Virus record (IMG/VR): IMGVR_UViG_3300028388_000926
Coordinates: 1 to 26,570 of that record
Source of the DNA: a virus
Direction: 5' to 3' (one strand)
Length of the DNA: 26,570 bases
In this document: positions 1 through 5,686 of the stretch, piece by piece
Position numbering within the stretch: position 1 is the stretch's first letter
Layout of the letters: each line of letters opens with the position of its first letter
Translations under genes and position numbers: made by a program
The notes under the pieces: generated by a model
Databases searched by the model: none
What the model was told of the DNA's origin: nothing
Seen by the model: the letters and a program-made list of their open reading frames with translations, nothing else

Positions 1-90
1 GGACCCGCGAACATAATGAGAGTAGTTTGCACTTAGATTCGCATTGAATCGGACGGGGCGCGGACATTGGCGAGAGGTGACCGACAGACG

Positions 91-115
91 AAAAAAAGCC
101 CGCTCGAGGCGGGCT
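91..115 (-). terminator. Rho-independent terminator closing the left operon
   Basis: A 7-bp perfect stem (AGCCCGC at 97-103 pairing with GCGGGCT at 109-115) with a 5-nt loop is followed, on the minus strand, by seven T residues (91-97 on the plus strand are A). It lies 24 bp past the last minus-strand stop at 139, so it should end transcription of the small-gene operon 139-2172. The 90 bp to its left hold only a short inverted repeat, GATTC-GCATT-GAATC at 36-50, and no gene I can support. Confidence 0.9.
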
Positions 116-138
116 AGGTTAGGCGAGAGGCGGGCCGG

Positions 139-246
139 TTATCGGCTCGCAACCCAATGCATTAGCAGAAAGGCAGCAAGGACCGCGAGAGACTCACCCA
201 GTCCGTTTTGCCCGTGCAATTGCATTGCCGCTAGTGAATCAATCAT
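139..246 (-). CDS. 35-aa small membrane peptide, hypothetical
   Basis: This short frame begins with ATG at 246 and overlaps the stop of the preceding gene (239-442) by 8 bp, an arrangement typical of coupled translation in this operon. The protein starts MIDSLAAM and its C-terminal half (about residues 19-34, ESLAVLAAFLLMHWVA) is one hydrophobic segment long enough to sit in a membrane. It is the last gene before the strong terminator at 91-115. Function is unknown; small membrane peptides in phage accessory operons can act in lysis, exclusion or host interference, but nothing here decides between these. It is short enough to be chance, though placement and overlap favour a real gene. Confidence 0.5.
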   Translation of the reverse strand: MIDSLAAMQLHGQNGLGESLAVLAAFLLMHWVASR

Positions 247-442
247 TGCTCGCGCCCTCTGTATCGTAGTCTGTAGACGCGATGACGCGGCCCGCTATTG
301 TCGCGGTATATGTAGATGCATCCGCTAGCAGCGCGTCATATAAACGCAATGCGTCCGCGTATGATTCGAGCGCGTGCCAATAGTCCATTAGAGGCGCATC
401 GTCGCGCCCGCCTACTCTCTTTGACCAAATGACGAAGAACAT
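239..442 (-). CDS. 67-aa hypothetical accessory protein
   Basis: The start chosen is ATG at 442 (MFFVIWSKRVGG), 2 bp after the stop of the upstream gene, with GAGGG about 10 nt upstream. A longer frame to 529 runs inside the neighbour and has an Arg-rich, shadow-like N-terminus, so I rejected it. The middle (LMDYWHALESYADALRLYDA) looks like an amphipathic helix. I recognise no family. It belongs to the five-to-seven gene left operon with stop/start overlaps. Confidence 0.6.
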   Translation of the reverse strand: MFFVIWSKRVGGRDDAPLMDYWHALESYADALRLYDALLADASTYTATIAGRVIASTDYDTEGASND

Positions 443-444
443 AA

Positions 445-828
445 TCAGCACGCCCTCAAATCTTGTAGGGTTTCGAATAGGCCCATTGCGTCGCCTGTGA
501 ATGGGACGCGGGCGGAATCCAAATACCAATACCCGCGCACCTCACCGCTCCCGTCTTCCGATATATCTACCCAAATGTTCGGGCCGCCAAACGCCACAAG
601 TATCTGCACCTGTAGCAATTCGTTGTCACTATTGACCAAATAGCGGATATCTAGCGCGTCCTGTAGATAATCGAGCGCGGTCAAAACTTCCCCCGCCTCA
701 TAGTCATAGTCGAAATAGCCGCCGTCTATTTCTTCTTGTGTGACTTCGATTCCGTTAAAAACCGCGTCCGCGATTTGTTGGCAATGCGATAACAGTCTTT
801 CGTCCGTTGTGGTTTGTAATGCTTTCAT
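445..828 (-). CDS. 127-aa acidic hypothetical protein
   Basis: The start at 828 shares a base with the stop of the upstream gene (TAATG), implying translational coupling. The protein is strongly acidic (EEIDGGYFDYDYEAGE, WVDISEDGSGEV) with a predicted mixed alpha/beta character and no membrane segment. Seven of ten alanine codons are GCG, unlike the mixed alanine codons of the right-hand phage genes. Small acidic phage proteins sometimes mimic DNA or bind host proteins, as anti-restriction proteins do, but no diagnostic motif is visible and this is only a possibility. Confidence 0.75.
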   Translation of the reverse strand: MKALQTTTDERLLSHCQQIADAVFNGIEVTQEEIDGGYFDYDYEAGEVLTALDYLQDALDIRYLVNSDNELLQVQILVAFGGPNIWVDISEDGSGEVRGYWYLDSARVPFTGDAMGLFETLQDLRAC

Positions 829-1343
829 TAGTAAAGGTCCCCGTTTTCTGTGAATTCGTATTCATTGGCCTCGATTGATTCCGCGAATGATTCAAACGAA
901 TAGTAGTATTCGACATCCGCGACAACCGCGCGGAAAATCTCGCCAATGCATTCCGTCAAAACGTCGCAAACTGAATCAGTGCGGCCCGTTTGCTCTATAA
1001 ATTGGCGGATAGGTTGCAAGGCTACTTCGTCCAAATAGTAGCCAGTGAAAGGGCAATTCGCGTTATAGATGACCGCGCTATGTTTTTTGAACCACTCGCG
1101 CGCCTCTTCACCTTCGGTGAGATAGTGCCGCTCCGAATAAGATTCATTGTGTTGCGCCATCATCGAATCGTAACGCCATGCGTAAACGCTAAAACCAAAC
1201 AGGTCCGAAAACTCGCGCAAAACGTCCTCTAGTTCCGAATGCCAAGGGTATTCGGTACGCATCCAAAAGTTTTCGTGCGCGTATTCTTGCGCCTCTTTGG
1301 AAAGCTCATCGAATGTATAAATTTTTGTAGTGACTTCACGCAT
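828..1343 (-). CDS. 171-aa conserved phage-type protein, unknown function
   Basis: The start at 1343 overlaps the stop of the small membrane gene by TAATG, and its own stop overlaps the next start the same way. The N-terminus reads IYTFDELSKEAQEYAHENFW; I recall the pattern (aromatic)-x-F-DELS-x-x-A(Q/K)E-x-A followed by W/Y-rich acidic sequence as a recurring start of phage proteins of unknown function. The rest is rich in E, Y and W and has no catalytic signature I can name. I infer a phage accessory protein expressed with its neighbours. Confidence 0.8.
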   Translation of the reverse strand: MREVTTKIYTFDELSKEAQEYAHENFWMRTEYPWHSELEDVLREFSDLFGFSVYAWRYDSMMAQHNESYSERHYLTEGEEAREWFKKHSAVIYNANCPFTGYYLDEVALQPIRQFIEQTGRTDSVCDVLTECIGEIFRAVVADVEYYYSFESFAESIEANEYEFTENGDLY

Positions 1344-1453
1344 TACTTTTTCCCTCTTTTCTCAAAATACCACTCGCAAAGCGCCCCGATCAGGACGAAA
1401 GGGCCGCCGATCGCGAGCAAATAAACGCCAATAACAAATAGCTTCTCGATCAT
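1343..1453 (-). CDS. 36-aa small membrane protein, hypothetical
   Basis: This gene is joined at both ends: its ATG (1451-1453) overlaps the TGA of the upstream gene as ATGA, and its TAA overlaps the ATG of the 171-aa gene as TAATG. The protein begins MIEKLFVIGVYLLAIGG, has one hydrophobic segment at about residues 4-26, and ends in a basic tail (FEKRGKK), as expected of a single-pass inner-membrane protein with the tail in the cytoplasm. GGAAG and AAGGGG lie just upstream. Function unknown. The double coupling makes it much more likely real than chance. Confidence 0.7.
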   Translation of the reverse strand: MIEKLFVIGVYLLAIGGPFVLIGALCEWYFEKRGKK

Positions 1454-1959
1454 GCTTCCGCCCCTTGCATATATTCGCGGGCAACAATCATCCCAAGAAT
1501 CCACAAACGAATCTCGCGCATTGTGGCCGCATCAATTGACCAAGATTCGGCATTGCCGCCGTCCAAACATAGGCCCGAAGTTTGCAGCGCGCCGTTGTTG
1601 TGGAACCCCTTTTCAGGCGTCCATTTTTCCTCGAAACAAATTGTTTCCGAGTAGTAGCGCGCGCCCGTGAATTGACCCAATGGGCCGTGCGGTATCGTCG
1701 CATCCCAGAATTCCGCGCCCGCTTTGTTTTGTCCCTCTTTATCGCCCCATGTAAGGCACCAATTGCGCCCGTATAAATGCCCGTCAAATAAAACGCGCAC
1801 ATTGAATGTGCGGCCCCTGTCATTGGTGAATGACTTAAAAATCATTCGCCCTTGCAGCCACTCATTGACGAAAGTTTCATCAATGCCCAAAGCGCCCGCG
1901 ATTTGTTCCGCGCTATAACCGCGCGCCCTTGTTTCTGTCATTTGTTGTTGTAGGTCCAT
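1450..1959 (-). CDS. 169-aa protein with N-terminal HTH-like segment
   Basis: Start ATG at 1959 has GAGGG 8-9 nt upstream. Residues about 7-35 (TETRARGYSAEQIAGALGI then DETFVNEWL) read like a helix-turn-helix of the kind found in small phage regulators. The remaining about 130 residues (SFTNDRGRTFNVRVL, ...WCLTWGD..., ...ARYYSETICFEE...) do not match a family I know. It is the second gene of the left operon and stops 42 bp after the start region of the tiny membrane gene's coupling site (ATGA). A DNA-binding role is plausible only from the N-terminus. Confidence 0.75.
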   Translation of the reverse strand: MDLQQQMTETRARGYSAEQIAGALGIDETFVNEWLQGRMIFKSFTNDRGRTFNVRVLFDGHLYGRNWCLTWGDKEGQNKAGAEFWDATIPHGPLGQFTGARYYSETICFEEKWTPEKGFHNNGALQTSGLCLDGGNAESWSIDAATMREIRLWILGMIVAREYMQGAEA

Positions 1960-1979
1960 TTTTAATCCCTCTTAAGTTT

Positions 1980-1995
1980 GGGGCCTTGCGGCCCC
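1980..1995. other. GC-rich hairpin between genes
   Basis: GGGGCC (1980-1985) and GGCCCC (1990-1995) form a perfect 6-bp stem with a 4-nt loop between the stop of the 56-aa gene and the start of the 169-aa gene. On the minus-strand RNA the loop reads GCAA, a stable GNRA tetraloop. There is no good T run on that side (AAACTT follows), so it is more likely an attenuator or RNA-stabilising hairpin than a full terminator. Confidence 0.55.
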
Positions 1996-2001
1996 GTTTG
2001 A

Positions 2002-2172
2002 TTAGCTTTTGATGCGGTGTGCAATGTGCACATTCAAAAAATGCAAAACGCCCGCCATGTTTGGCGCATGGCAAACGGGCGCGCCATGCTTATTAAAGAG
2101 CACATATTGGCTTGGCTCTTTTGTGAGCTCTAAGCCAATTAGCGCCGCCGTTGCTTTCAACTGGTTAAACAT
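2002..2172 (-). CDS. 56-aa hypothetical protein, first gene of left operon
   Basis: I chose ATG at 2172 (MFNQLKATAALIGLEL), which has GAGGG 9 nt upstream; the longer frame to 2247 would start inside the promoter and lacks a ribosome site. The sequence (LELTKEPSQYVLFNKHGAPVCHAPNMAGVLHFLNVHI) contains no motif I can assign. It is the first gene after the promoter at 2220-2247 and is separated from the next by a GC-rich hairpin, so it may be expressed at a different level from the rest. Confidence 0.65.
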   Translation of the reverse strand: MFNQLKATAALIGLELTKEPSQYVLFNKHGAPVCHAPNMAGVLHFLNVHIAHRIKS

Positions 2173-2198
2173 TTTCTTTCCCTCTGTTTCTGTTTCGT

Positions 2199-2220
2199 TG
2201 TCACCTTGTAGGCGGTGACA
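2199..2220. promoter_or_regulatory. Operator-like inverted repeat at promoter start point
   Basis: TGTCACC (2199-2205) and GGTGACA (2214-2220) are perfect 7-bp arms separated by 8 bp. The repeat abuts the -10 box of the leftward promoter and covers its expected start point near 2213, where a bound repressor would block transcription. A related palindrome, GGTAACA-G-TGTTACC, lies at 2312-2326. An alternative is an RNA hairpin in the leader of the 56-aa gene. Confidence 0.55.
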
Positions 2221-2247
2221 CAATAAACAATGCATAAGACGTGCCAA
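2220..2247 (-). promoter_or_regulatory. Leftward promoter of the small-gene operon (sigma70 or sigma54-like)
   Basis: On the minus strand TTGGCA (2247-2242), a 16-bp spacer and TATTGT (2225-2220) give a fair sigma70 promoter, about 45 bp ahead of the first start codon. The same DNA also reads TTGGCACGTCTTATGCA (2247-2231), which is one mismatch from the sigma54 -24/-12 pattern TGGCACG-N4-TTGCA with the correct 10-bp distance between GG and GC. Sequence alone does not decide which reading is used. Confidence 0.5.
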
Positions 2248-2287
2248 TAATAAAAAGGCAATAAAAACAGTAACTTAGGATTTTGCA

Positions 2288-2461
2288 TTAGACTAAAGTA
2301 GCGTTACTTGTGGTAACAGTGTTACCGCCAGTAGCGCGCTTCGGTAACACTTTTCGGATCGATGCGACGGGCGCGGCCCCTTTGGTTTGACCGCGACGGG
2401 CCGCGAGAGGCGCAATTGTTGCGTTAGACCTTGGTCGATTAGACTTTAGTCTATGGTCGAT
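2288..2461. repeat. Cluster of palindromes and direct repeats in gene-free region
   Basis: No gene is supported between 2173 and 2634. This part holds GGTAACA-G-TGTTACC at 2312-2326, a third GGTAACA at 2343-2349, and a GTTAC half-site at 2303. ATTAGACT occurs at 2288-2295 and 2438-2445. The latter begins a TAGACT-TT-AGTCTA palindrome (2440-2453), which is bordered by GGTCGAT at 2433 and 2455. The density and mixture suggest protein-binding sites: operators, a partition or origin site, or a packaging site. I cannot tell which. Confidence 0.6.
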
Positions 2462-2485
2462 GCTGCGGTGCGGGACTGTACCCCT

Positions 2486-2638
2486 ACCGTGGGATAGTAA
2501 ATAACCCCACCGTGGGATAGTAAATAGACTGACCACCGTGGGATACAGCAAGCACCACCACCGTGGGATAGTTAAAATTTTTTTGTGACTACCGTGGGAT
2601 AGTAAATAATTTTTCTACCCCACCATGGGATACATTAA
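2486..2638. repeat. Iteron-like array, six copies of ACCGTGGGATA element
   Basis: Copies begin at 2486, 2509, 2535, 2560, 2591 and 2622, i.e. spaced 23, 26, 25, 31 and 31 bp. Three (2486, 2509, 2591) share ACCGTGGGATAGTAAATA; the last (2622) reads ACCATGGGATACATTAA. Several are preceded by CCC, making a CCCAC-C-GTGGG palindrome in the core. The DNA between copies is AT-rich (for example the T run around 2577-2584). The last copy contains the stop codon of the gene 2635-3429. Such arrays in phages and plasmids are usually binding sites for a replication initiator or a regulator; the role here is inference. Confidence 0.85.
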
Positions 2639-3429
2639 GGAAGCGGACGAACTCGCGTCGTGCGTGACTGGCCGGACGCCAGGTTGAATTGACGAATGCG
2701 CTTGAGCGCCATCGCCTGGAACCGTTTCGAGAATGAGACGGGGAATGTCATGCGAGCAGCCTTTTCGACTGTCTCGAAATAGCGGAAGCGCTTTCTGTAC
2801 TGAGGTGTCTTGCGAACTGCGTAGACAACTGCCTTGAAGCTCTCGCTCCCTATGGCGTCCCGCTTGTAAATGCCAGGGGCCAACATCCCGTAATCGCCAC
2901 GATGGATGACAGGGAAGTACAGCGCCCTCTTTGGGTTCTTGATGTTGCCTTTATAGCCTTGTTCGCCAAAAGCCTGCAAATGCGACAGCATTTGAGTCAC
3001 AACGCTACCGCGAAGGTCGCCATAACTATCAAGGAACTGCGTGTTCTGCGTGGCGGGCACGAAAAACGTATTCCGACCAAAGCCTGGAAACTTGCGAAGG
3101 ATCGCCTTCTCAAACCGCTTATGGTTTCGCGATCCGCCATAGACTTGAGGCGCCAAGTAAACGTCAGGCGCCGTTCCTTTTCCGCCAGTGTCTTCGAGTC
3201 CGACAAGTGCGCTCAGATTGTTCACATTAGCGCGACGCATTACACGCCCAGAGTTGTAGGTGTAAGGGCGTGGGTTCTTGAACACGCGTCGCATGTGTTC
3301 GCCCAGGCGCTTTCGTGCGTCAAAGGCGGTGTCGTTGAGTGCGGTCGATACCGCATACCTAAATAGGTATGGGAACTGCTCGATCAGAGGTTTCGTGCTC
3401 GTCGCACTGATGTTGAACTCAACCGCCAT
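2635..3429 (-). CDS. 264-aa virion-type structural protein, displaced
   Basis: Start ATG at 3429 (MAVEFNISATS) has GGAGG 5 nt upstream; an ATG at 3450 in the same frame lies inside a repeat and lacks a ribosome site. The pattern ALNDTAFDARKRL, then KNPRPYTYNSGRVMRRA, then YLAPQVYGGSRNHKRFEKAI resembles a family of about 200-270 aa proteins I recall from tail, neck and morphogenesis regions of phages. It is basic and soluble with no membrane segment. Its position is odd: far from the head and tail genes, among accessory genes, and bordered on both sides by the CCGTGGGATA element. Both the stop codon and the Shine-Dalgarno sequence lie within copies of that element. Confidence 0.7.
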   Translation of the reverse strand: MAVEFNISATSTKPLIEQFPYLFRYAVSTALNDTAFDARKRLGEHMRRVFKNPRPYTYNSGRVMRRANVNNLSALVGLEDTGGKGTAPDVYLAPQVYGGSRNHKRFEKAILRKFPGFGRNTFFVPATQNTQFLDSYGDLRGSVVTQMLSHLQAFGEQGYKGNIKNPKRALYFPVIHRGDYGMLAPGIYKRDAIGSESFKAVVYAVRKTPQYRKRFRYFETVEKAARMTFPVSFSKRFQAMALKRIRQFNLASGQSRTTRVRPLP

Positions 3430-3436
3430 ATGACCC

Positions 3437-3484
3437 TCCGTGGGATACATTAAGCGAAGTATACCCCACCGTGGGATACATTAA
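3437..3484. repeat. Second cluster, two copies of CCGTGGGATACATTAA
   Basis: Copies at 3437-3453 and 3468-3484 are spaced 31 bp, like the last pairs of the 2486-2638 array. They carry the same ACATTAA end as the copy at 2622. In the copy nearest the gene a single T-to-A change (on the minus strand, CGGTGG to CGGAGG) makes the Shine-Dalgarno sequence of the 264-aa gene. The other copy contains the stop codon of the 73-aa gene 3481-3702. Confidence 0.85.
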
Positions 3485-3702
3485 CCGTCGTCGCCCTCGT
3501 GGATCTTCGCCAGTGTGTTGAGTATTTCCACCTCGTCTGTGACGACGCGATACTCGAAGTTGTGATGGAAGTCAGGGTTGTCGCATGGATGCCATTCTTG
3601 TGTGCTCCCATAGTTGGTTGCATCAGGCTTTACGCGGAACTCTAACTTCTTGCCCTCTGCGAGTGCTCGCAGCGCTTCCGCATGTTCGTGTAGATCAGTC
3701 AC
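3481..3702 (-). CDS. 73-aa small phage protein of unknown function
   Basis: The protein begins HEHAEALRALAEGKKLEFRV and ends with EWHPCDNPDFHHNFEYRVV. This layout (a helix, ALAEGKK, then W and an EYR motif near the C-terminus) is one I recall from many small phage proteins, often uncharacterised. It overlaps the upstream gene by 8 bp and its stop lies inside a copy of the CCGTGGGATA repeat. No enzymatic motif is visible. Confidence 0.7.
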   Translation of the reverse strand: MTDLHEHAEALRALAEGKKLEFRVKPDATNYGSTQEWHPCDNPDFHHNFEYRVVTDEVEILNTLAKIHEGDDG

Positions 3703-3913
3703 TTGCTCTCAACGCGGTCTGCCCGCGCGCCTCCTCACAGATCCGCCAAACCTCTTCGTCGCACTGGTGTTCTTCCTTGCCGTTCACCTCCATGAGAATC
3801 CATTCTTCTGGTGCCCAACGATTCGGTTTGCCCATAGCCCAGATGACGTGATACTCGCAAGCATCGCCGTCATCGTCGAAGTGGTAGTAAGTGCCGGAGT
3901 AGTATTCAACCAT
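3695..3913 (-). CDS. 72-aa acidic hypothetical protein
   Basis: I chose ATG at 3913 (MVEYYSGTYYHFDDDGD), which has GGAG 9 nt upstream and leaves a 22-bp gap after the lipoprotein gene; the longer frame to 4003 would overlap that gene by 68 bp. The protein is acidic and aromatic (YYHFDDDGDACEYHVIWAM, W-APEEWI) with four cysteines. No family recognised. Confidence 0.6.
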   Translation of the reverse strand: MVEYYSGTYYHFDDDGDACEYHVIWAMGKPNRWAPEEWILMEVNGKEEHQCDEEVWRICEEARGQTALRASD

Positions 3914-3935
3914 ATCGTCTGCTCCATTCGGATCA

Positions 3936-4172
3936 TCAATATGCCGATAATACAGTATGCCCACGCCCAGTGAGACAACGATCAATGGCTTTGTGGTAGC
4001 CAAGGTTAAACTTGCTCACATGGTCGTCCACAATCGCCGTGCACTCCATCAGATCGCGCTGATAATACTGGGCATCTGCGCCAGACGCTCTGAAGTCCAC
4101 CAACGGCTTGTAAGTGCCACCTGCACATCCCGCCAAGGTCCCTACAATCATCAACCCTACAATTTTCTTCAT
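3936..4172 (-). CDS. 78-aa outer-envelope lipoprotein
   Basis: The N-terminus MKKIVGLMIVGTLAGC is a classic lipoprotein signal: two lysines, a hydrophobic core and a lipobox L-A-G-C with the modified cysteine at residue 16. The mature part (VDFRASGADAQYYQRDLMEC... ending RCLTGRGHTVLSAY) resembles the C-terminal region of small glycine-zipper-type lipoproteins of Gram-negative bacteria and their phages, including the C-x-x-GRG ending. Start ATG at 4172 overlaps the upstream stop as ATGA. Likely roles for a phage lipoprotein are superinfection exclusion or envelope modification. An outer spanin is less likely because no inner spanin gene is adjacent and it lies far from the lysis genes. Confidence 0.8.
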   Translation of the reverse strand: MKKIVGLMIVGTLAGCAGGTYKPLVDFRASGADAQYYQRDLMECTAIVDDHVSKFNLGYHKAIDRCLTGRGHTVLSAY

Positions 4173-4432
4173 ATCTCTATTTCCCTCTCTGTGTAGAACA
4201 GAACCTCTGTATACCAACCAGGATTCCTTTTGTAAATAATCTTTACACCATCATTCACTATCTCCATCGTCATATCAAGCCAATACACGAACCGATTGTC
4301 TTCTTTATGCGCCAGATGGAAGTACCACGAGTCACGCAAATCGATCATAGATACTTCTTCGCCAACGTGGTCATTGAGTGCCTGTATCATCGCCAGGACA
4401 GGTGTGTCATATCTTCTTTCAGTCTTTCTCAT
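4169..4432 (-). CDS. 87-aa hypothetical protein
   Basis: Start ATG at 4432 has AAGG about 8 nt upstream. The sequence (DTPVLAMIQALNDHVGEEVSMIDLRDSWYFHL...RNPGWYTEVLFYTEREIEI) is soluble and unfamiliar. It is the first gene after the long hairpins at 4467-4521 and 4556-4602, so it probably begins a separate transcript or depends on readthrough from the helicase gene. It is coupled by ATGA to the lipoprotein gene. Confidence 0.65.
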   Translation of the reverse strand: MRKTERRYDTPVLAMIQALNDHVGEEVSMIDLRDSWYFHLAHKEDNRFVYWLDMTMEIVNDGVKIIYKRNPGWYTEVLFYTEREIEI

Positions 4433-4466
4433 TCTTCTACCTTCTTACAGGGTCTTAAAGGGTCAG

Positions 4467-4521
4467 GGGGTGTTGCATATATAAGGGGGGCTTTAGCCCC
4501 CATATATGCAATACACACCCC
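4467..4521. repeat. Long extended hairpin / cruciform
   Basis: TTGCATATAT (4473-4482) pairs with ATATATGCAA (4502-4511). Inside this, GGGGGC (4486-4491) pairs with GCCCCC (4496-4501) around a TTTA loop. Outside it, GGGGTGT (4467-4473) can pair with ACACCCC (4515-4521), and GGTC/GACC near 4461 and 4529 extends it further. It lies in the 144-bp gap between the helicase stop and the next start. Either RNA strand would form a very stable hairpin, so it may act as a two-way terminator, but no proper T run follows; a DNA cruciform used in replication is an alternative. Confidence 0.75.
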
Positions 4522-4555
4522 TTTATTAGACCCCGTTAGACTCATGAAACCATGT

Positions 4556-4602
4556 ATGTTGTATCATCACATTTAACTAGGGGATTTGTGATGATACAAC
4601 AT
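4556..4602. repeat. 16-bp perfect inverted repeat spanning the helicase stop codon
   Basis: ATGTTGTATCATCACA (4556-4571) and TGTGATGATACAACAT (4587-4602) are perfect 16-bp arms with a 15-bp spacer. The right arm lies inside the helicase gene and the stop codon (4577-4579) is in the loop. The AT-rich arms and lack of a T run argue against an ordinary terminator; a recombination, protein-binding or RNA-processing site is possible. Confidence 0.8.
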
Positions 4603-5686
4603 GAAAACCCCACTCCCTTCCCTCGCTCGTATAGACCGGTTCCGTGACGAAATTATCTTGGATGTAGTCGATCATCGACGGGATGAGTTGAGTGTTCTTG
4701 ATGATGTCACGCAACCGCAGCGGAACGATTCCCTGTGGCTCACGACAGCGACTATTCTTGATGTAGACCGGTTGCCTTGCCTGGCGAATTTTCTCCGCCA
4801 CAGCGGCCTTGAGTGCGTCCAGTTCGACTTCCTTCTGCAACTGCTTCGCAACCTCGGCGGCCTCTTCGCTGTACGACTCCCACTCGACCACGTTCACCTC
4901 GGCCTGCCCGTTGACAAAGTTCACCGGCACCTTGTGCCCACGACCGGCCCACACTGGCGAGTCTTCGACTAACCGCCAACGATCCTTGTCCCATCGCGCC
5001 AACGTGCGCTCAATGTCCTTGTCCCACTGCACGTTCACCGACCAGTCGATGTTACCGATCAACGCAGACGCACCTCTGGCGGAACGTCCATCAGACGCCT
5101 TTGACGTGTGGTGCACGATGACCACACACCCCATCGGGTGTAATCGGGTGACAATGTGATCCTCGATCATCTTAATCAGCCGTGACGCCTGCTGATTGTC
5201 ATTCTCCTCAAACTGAAACGCCGTAGCCAACGTATCAAACACGACCATCATTGGCGGGTTTTGCAGCTTCTCCATCCACCGCCCAACCGACTCAACCTGA
5301 CTCACCTCGAATCCCTTCGTCGGCAACGCTAGGATGTTGTGTTTCACCGCCTTACCACGGAACGAGCGGTACGCCTTCATCCGCGCCATGATGTGACCCT
5401 GTGACTCCGAGAACATGACGACATCGCCTGTGCATAGGTCATGGTCCAACCACTGCTCATCGCCCGTCAGACAGGCGCATATGAGGTCGCAGATCAGGTG
5501 TGACTTCCCCGAGTTGCTCGGTCCAAACAACATGCCAATCGATCTGGCCGGAATGAGCCGATTGAGAAACCATTCCGGCATCGCAACCTCCCAGTCCCAG
5601 TAGTCAACCGGCAGGATGTTTTCTGGCTGATTCTCAACAAACTCCTGAAACTCTTCCGCCAGTGCAATCTCTCTATCGATGTTCAT
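4577..5686 (-). CDS. RepA-like replicative helicase (AAA_25 / RecA fold)
   Basis: The 369-aa protein has a Walker A motif FGPSNSGKS at about residues 54-62, a hydrophobic Walker B strand MMVVFDTLA at about 146-154 and a sensor-like strand VVIVHHTSKASDGRSARGAS at about 188-207. This arrangement is that of the RepA/AAA_25 hexameric helicases of plasmids and phages, which unwind DNA at the fork. The last about 100 residues look like a helical linker plus a small C-terminal domain. The start overlaps the primase-like gene by 14 bp, so primase and helicase are made together. An arm of a 16-bp inverted repeat lies in its last codons. Confidence 0.85.
   Translation of the reverse strand: MNIDREIALAEEFQEFVENQPENILPVDYWDWEVAMPEWFLNRLIPARSIGMLFGPSNSGKSHLICDLICACLTGDEQWLDHDLCTGDVVMFSESQGHIMARMKAYRSFRGKAVKHNILALPTKGFEVSQVESVGRWMEKLQNPPMMVVFDTLATAFQFEENDNQQASRLIKMIEDHIVTRLHPMGCVVIVHHTSKASDGRSARGASALIGNIDWSVNVQWDKDIERTLARWDKDRWRLVEDSPVWAGRGHKVPVNFVNGQAEVNVVEWESYSEEAAEVAKQLQKEVELDALKAAVAEKIRQARQPVYIKNSRCREPQGIVPLRLRDIIKNTQLIPSMIDYIQDNFVTEPVYTSEGREWGFHVVSSQIP

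Noticed and set aside
44-328. 94-aa plus-strand frame at the left edge
   Set aside because: It crosses the terminator stem and is mostly Arg; no ribosome site is visible.
1980-1995. Hairpin as a strong terminator between the first and second left-operon genes
   Set aside because: No T run follows on the minus strand, so I list it only as a hairpin.
2288-2551. 87-aa minus-strand frame across the repeat region
   Set aside because: It begins inside the CCGTGGGATA copies, is Arg/Pro rich and follows palindromes; no ribosome site precedes it and it reads as an open frame by chance.
2486-2638. Possible CRISPR array
   Set aside because: Repeat cores are only 11-18 bp and the intervals 5-15 bp, too short for repeats and spacers, and no cas genes are nearby.
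2902-3366. 154-aa plus-strand frame opposite the 264-aa gene
   Set aside because: It is antisense to a gene with protein-like composition and a ribosome site; its sequence shows no recognisable pattern.
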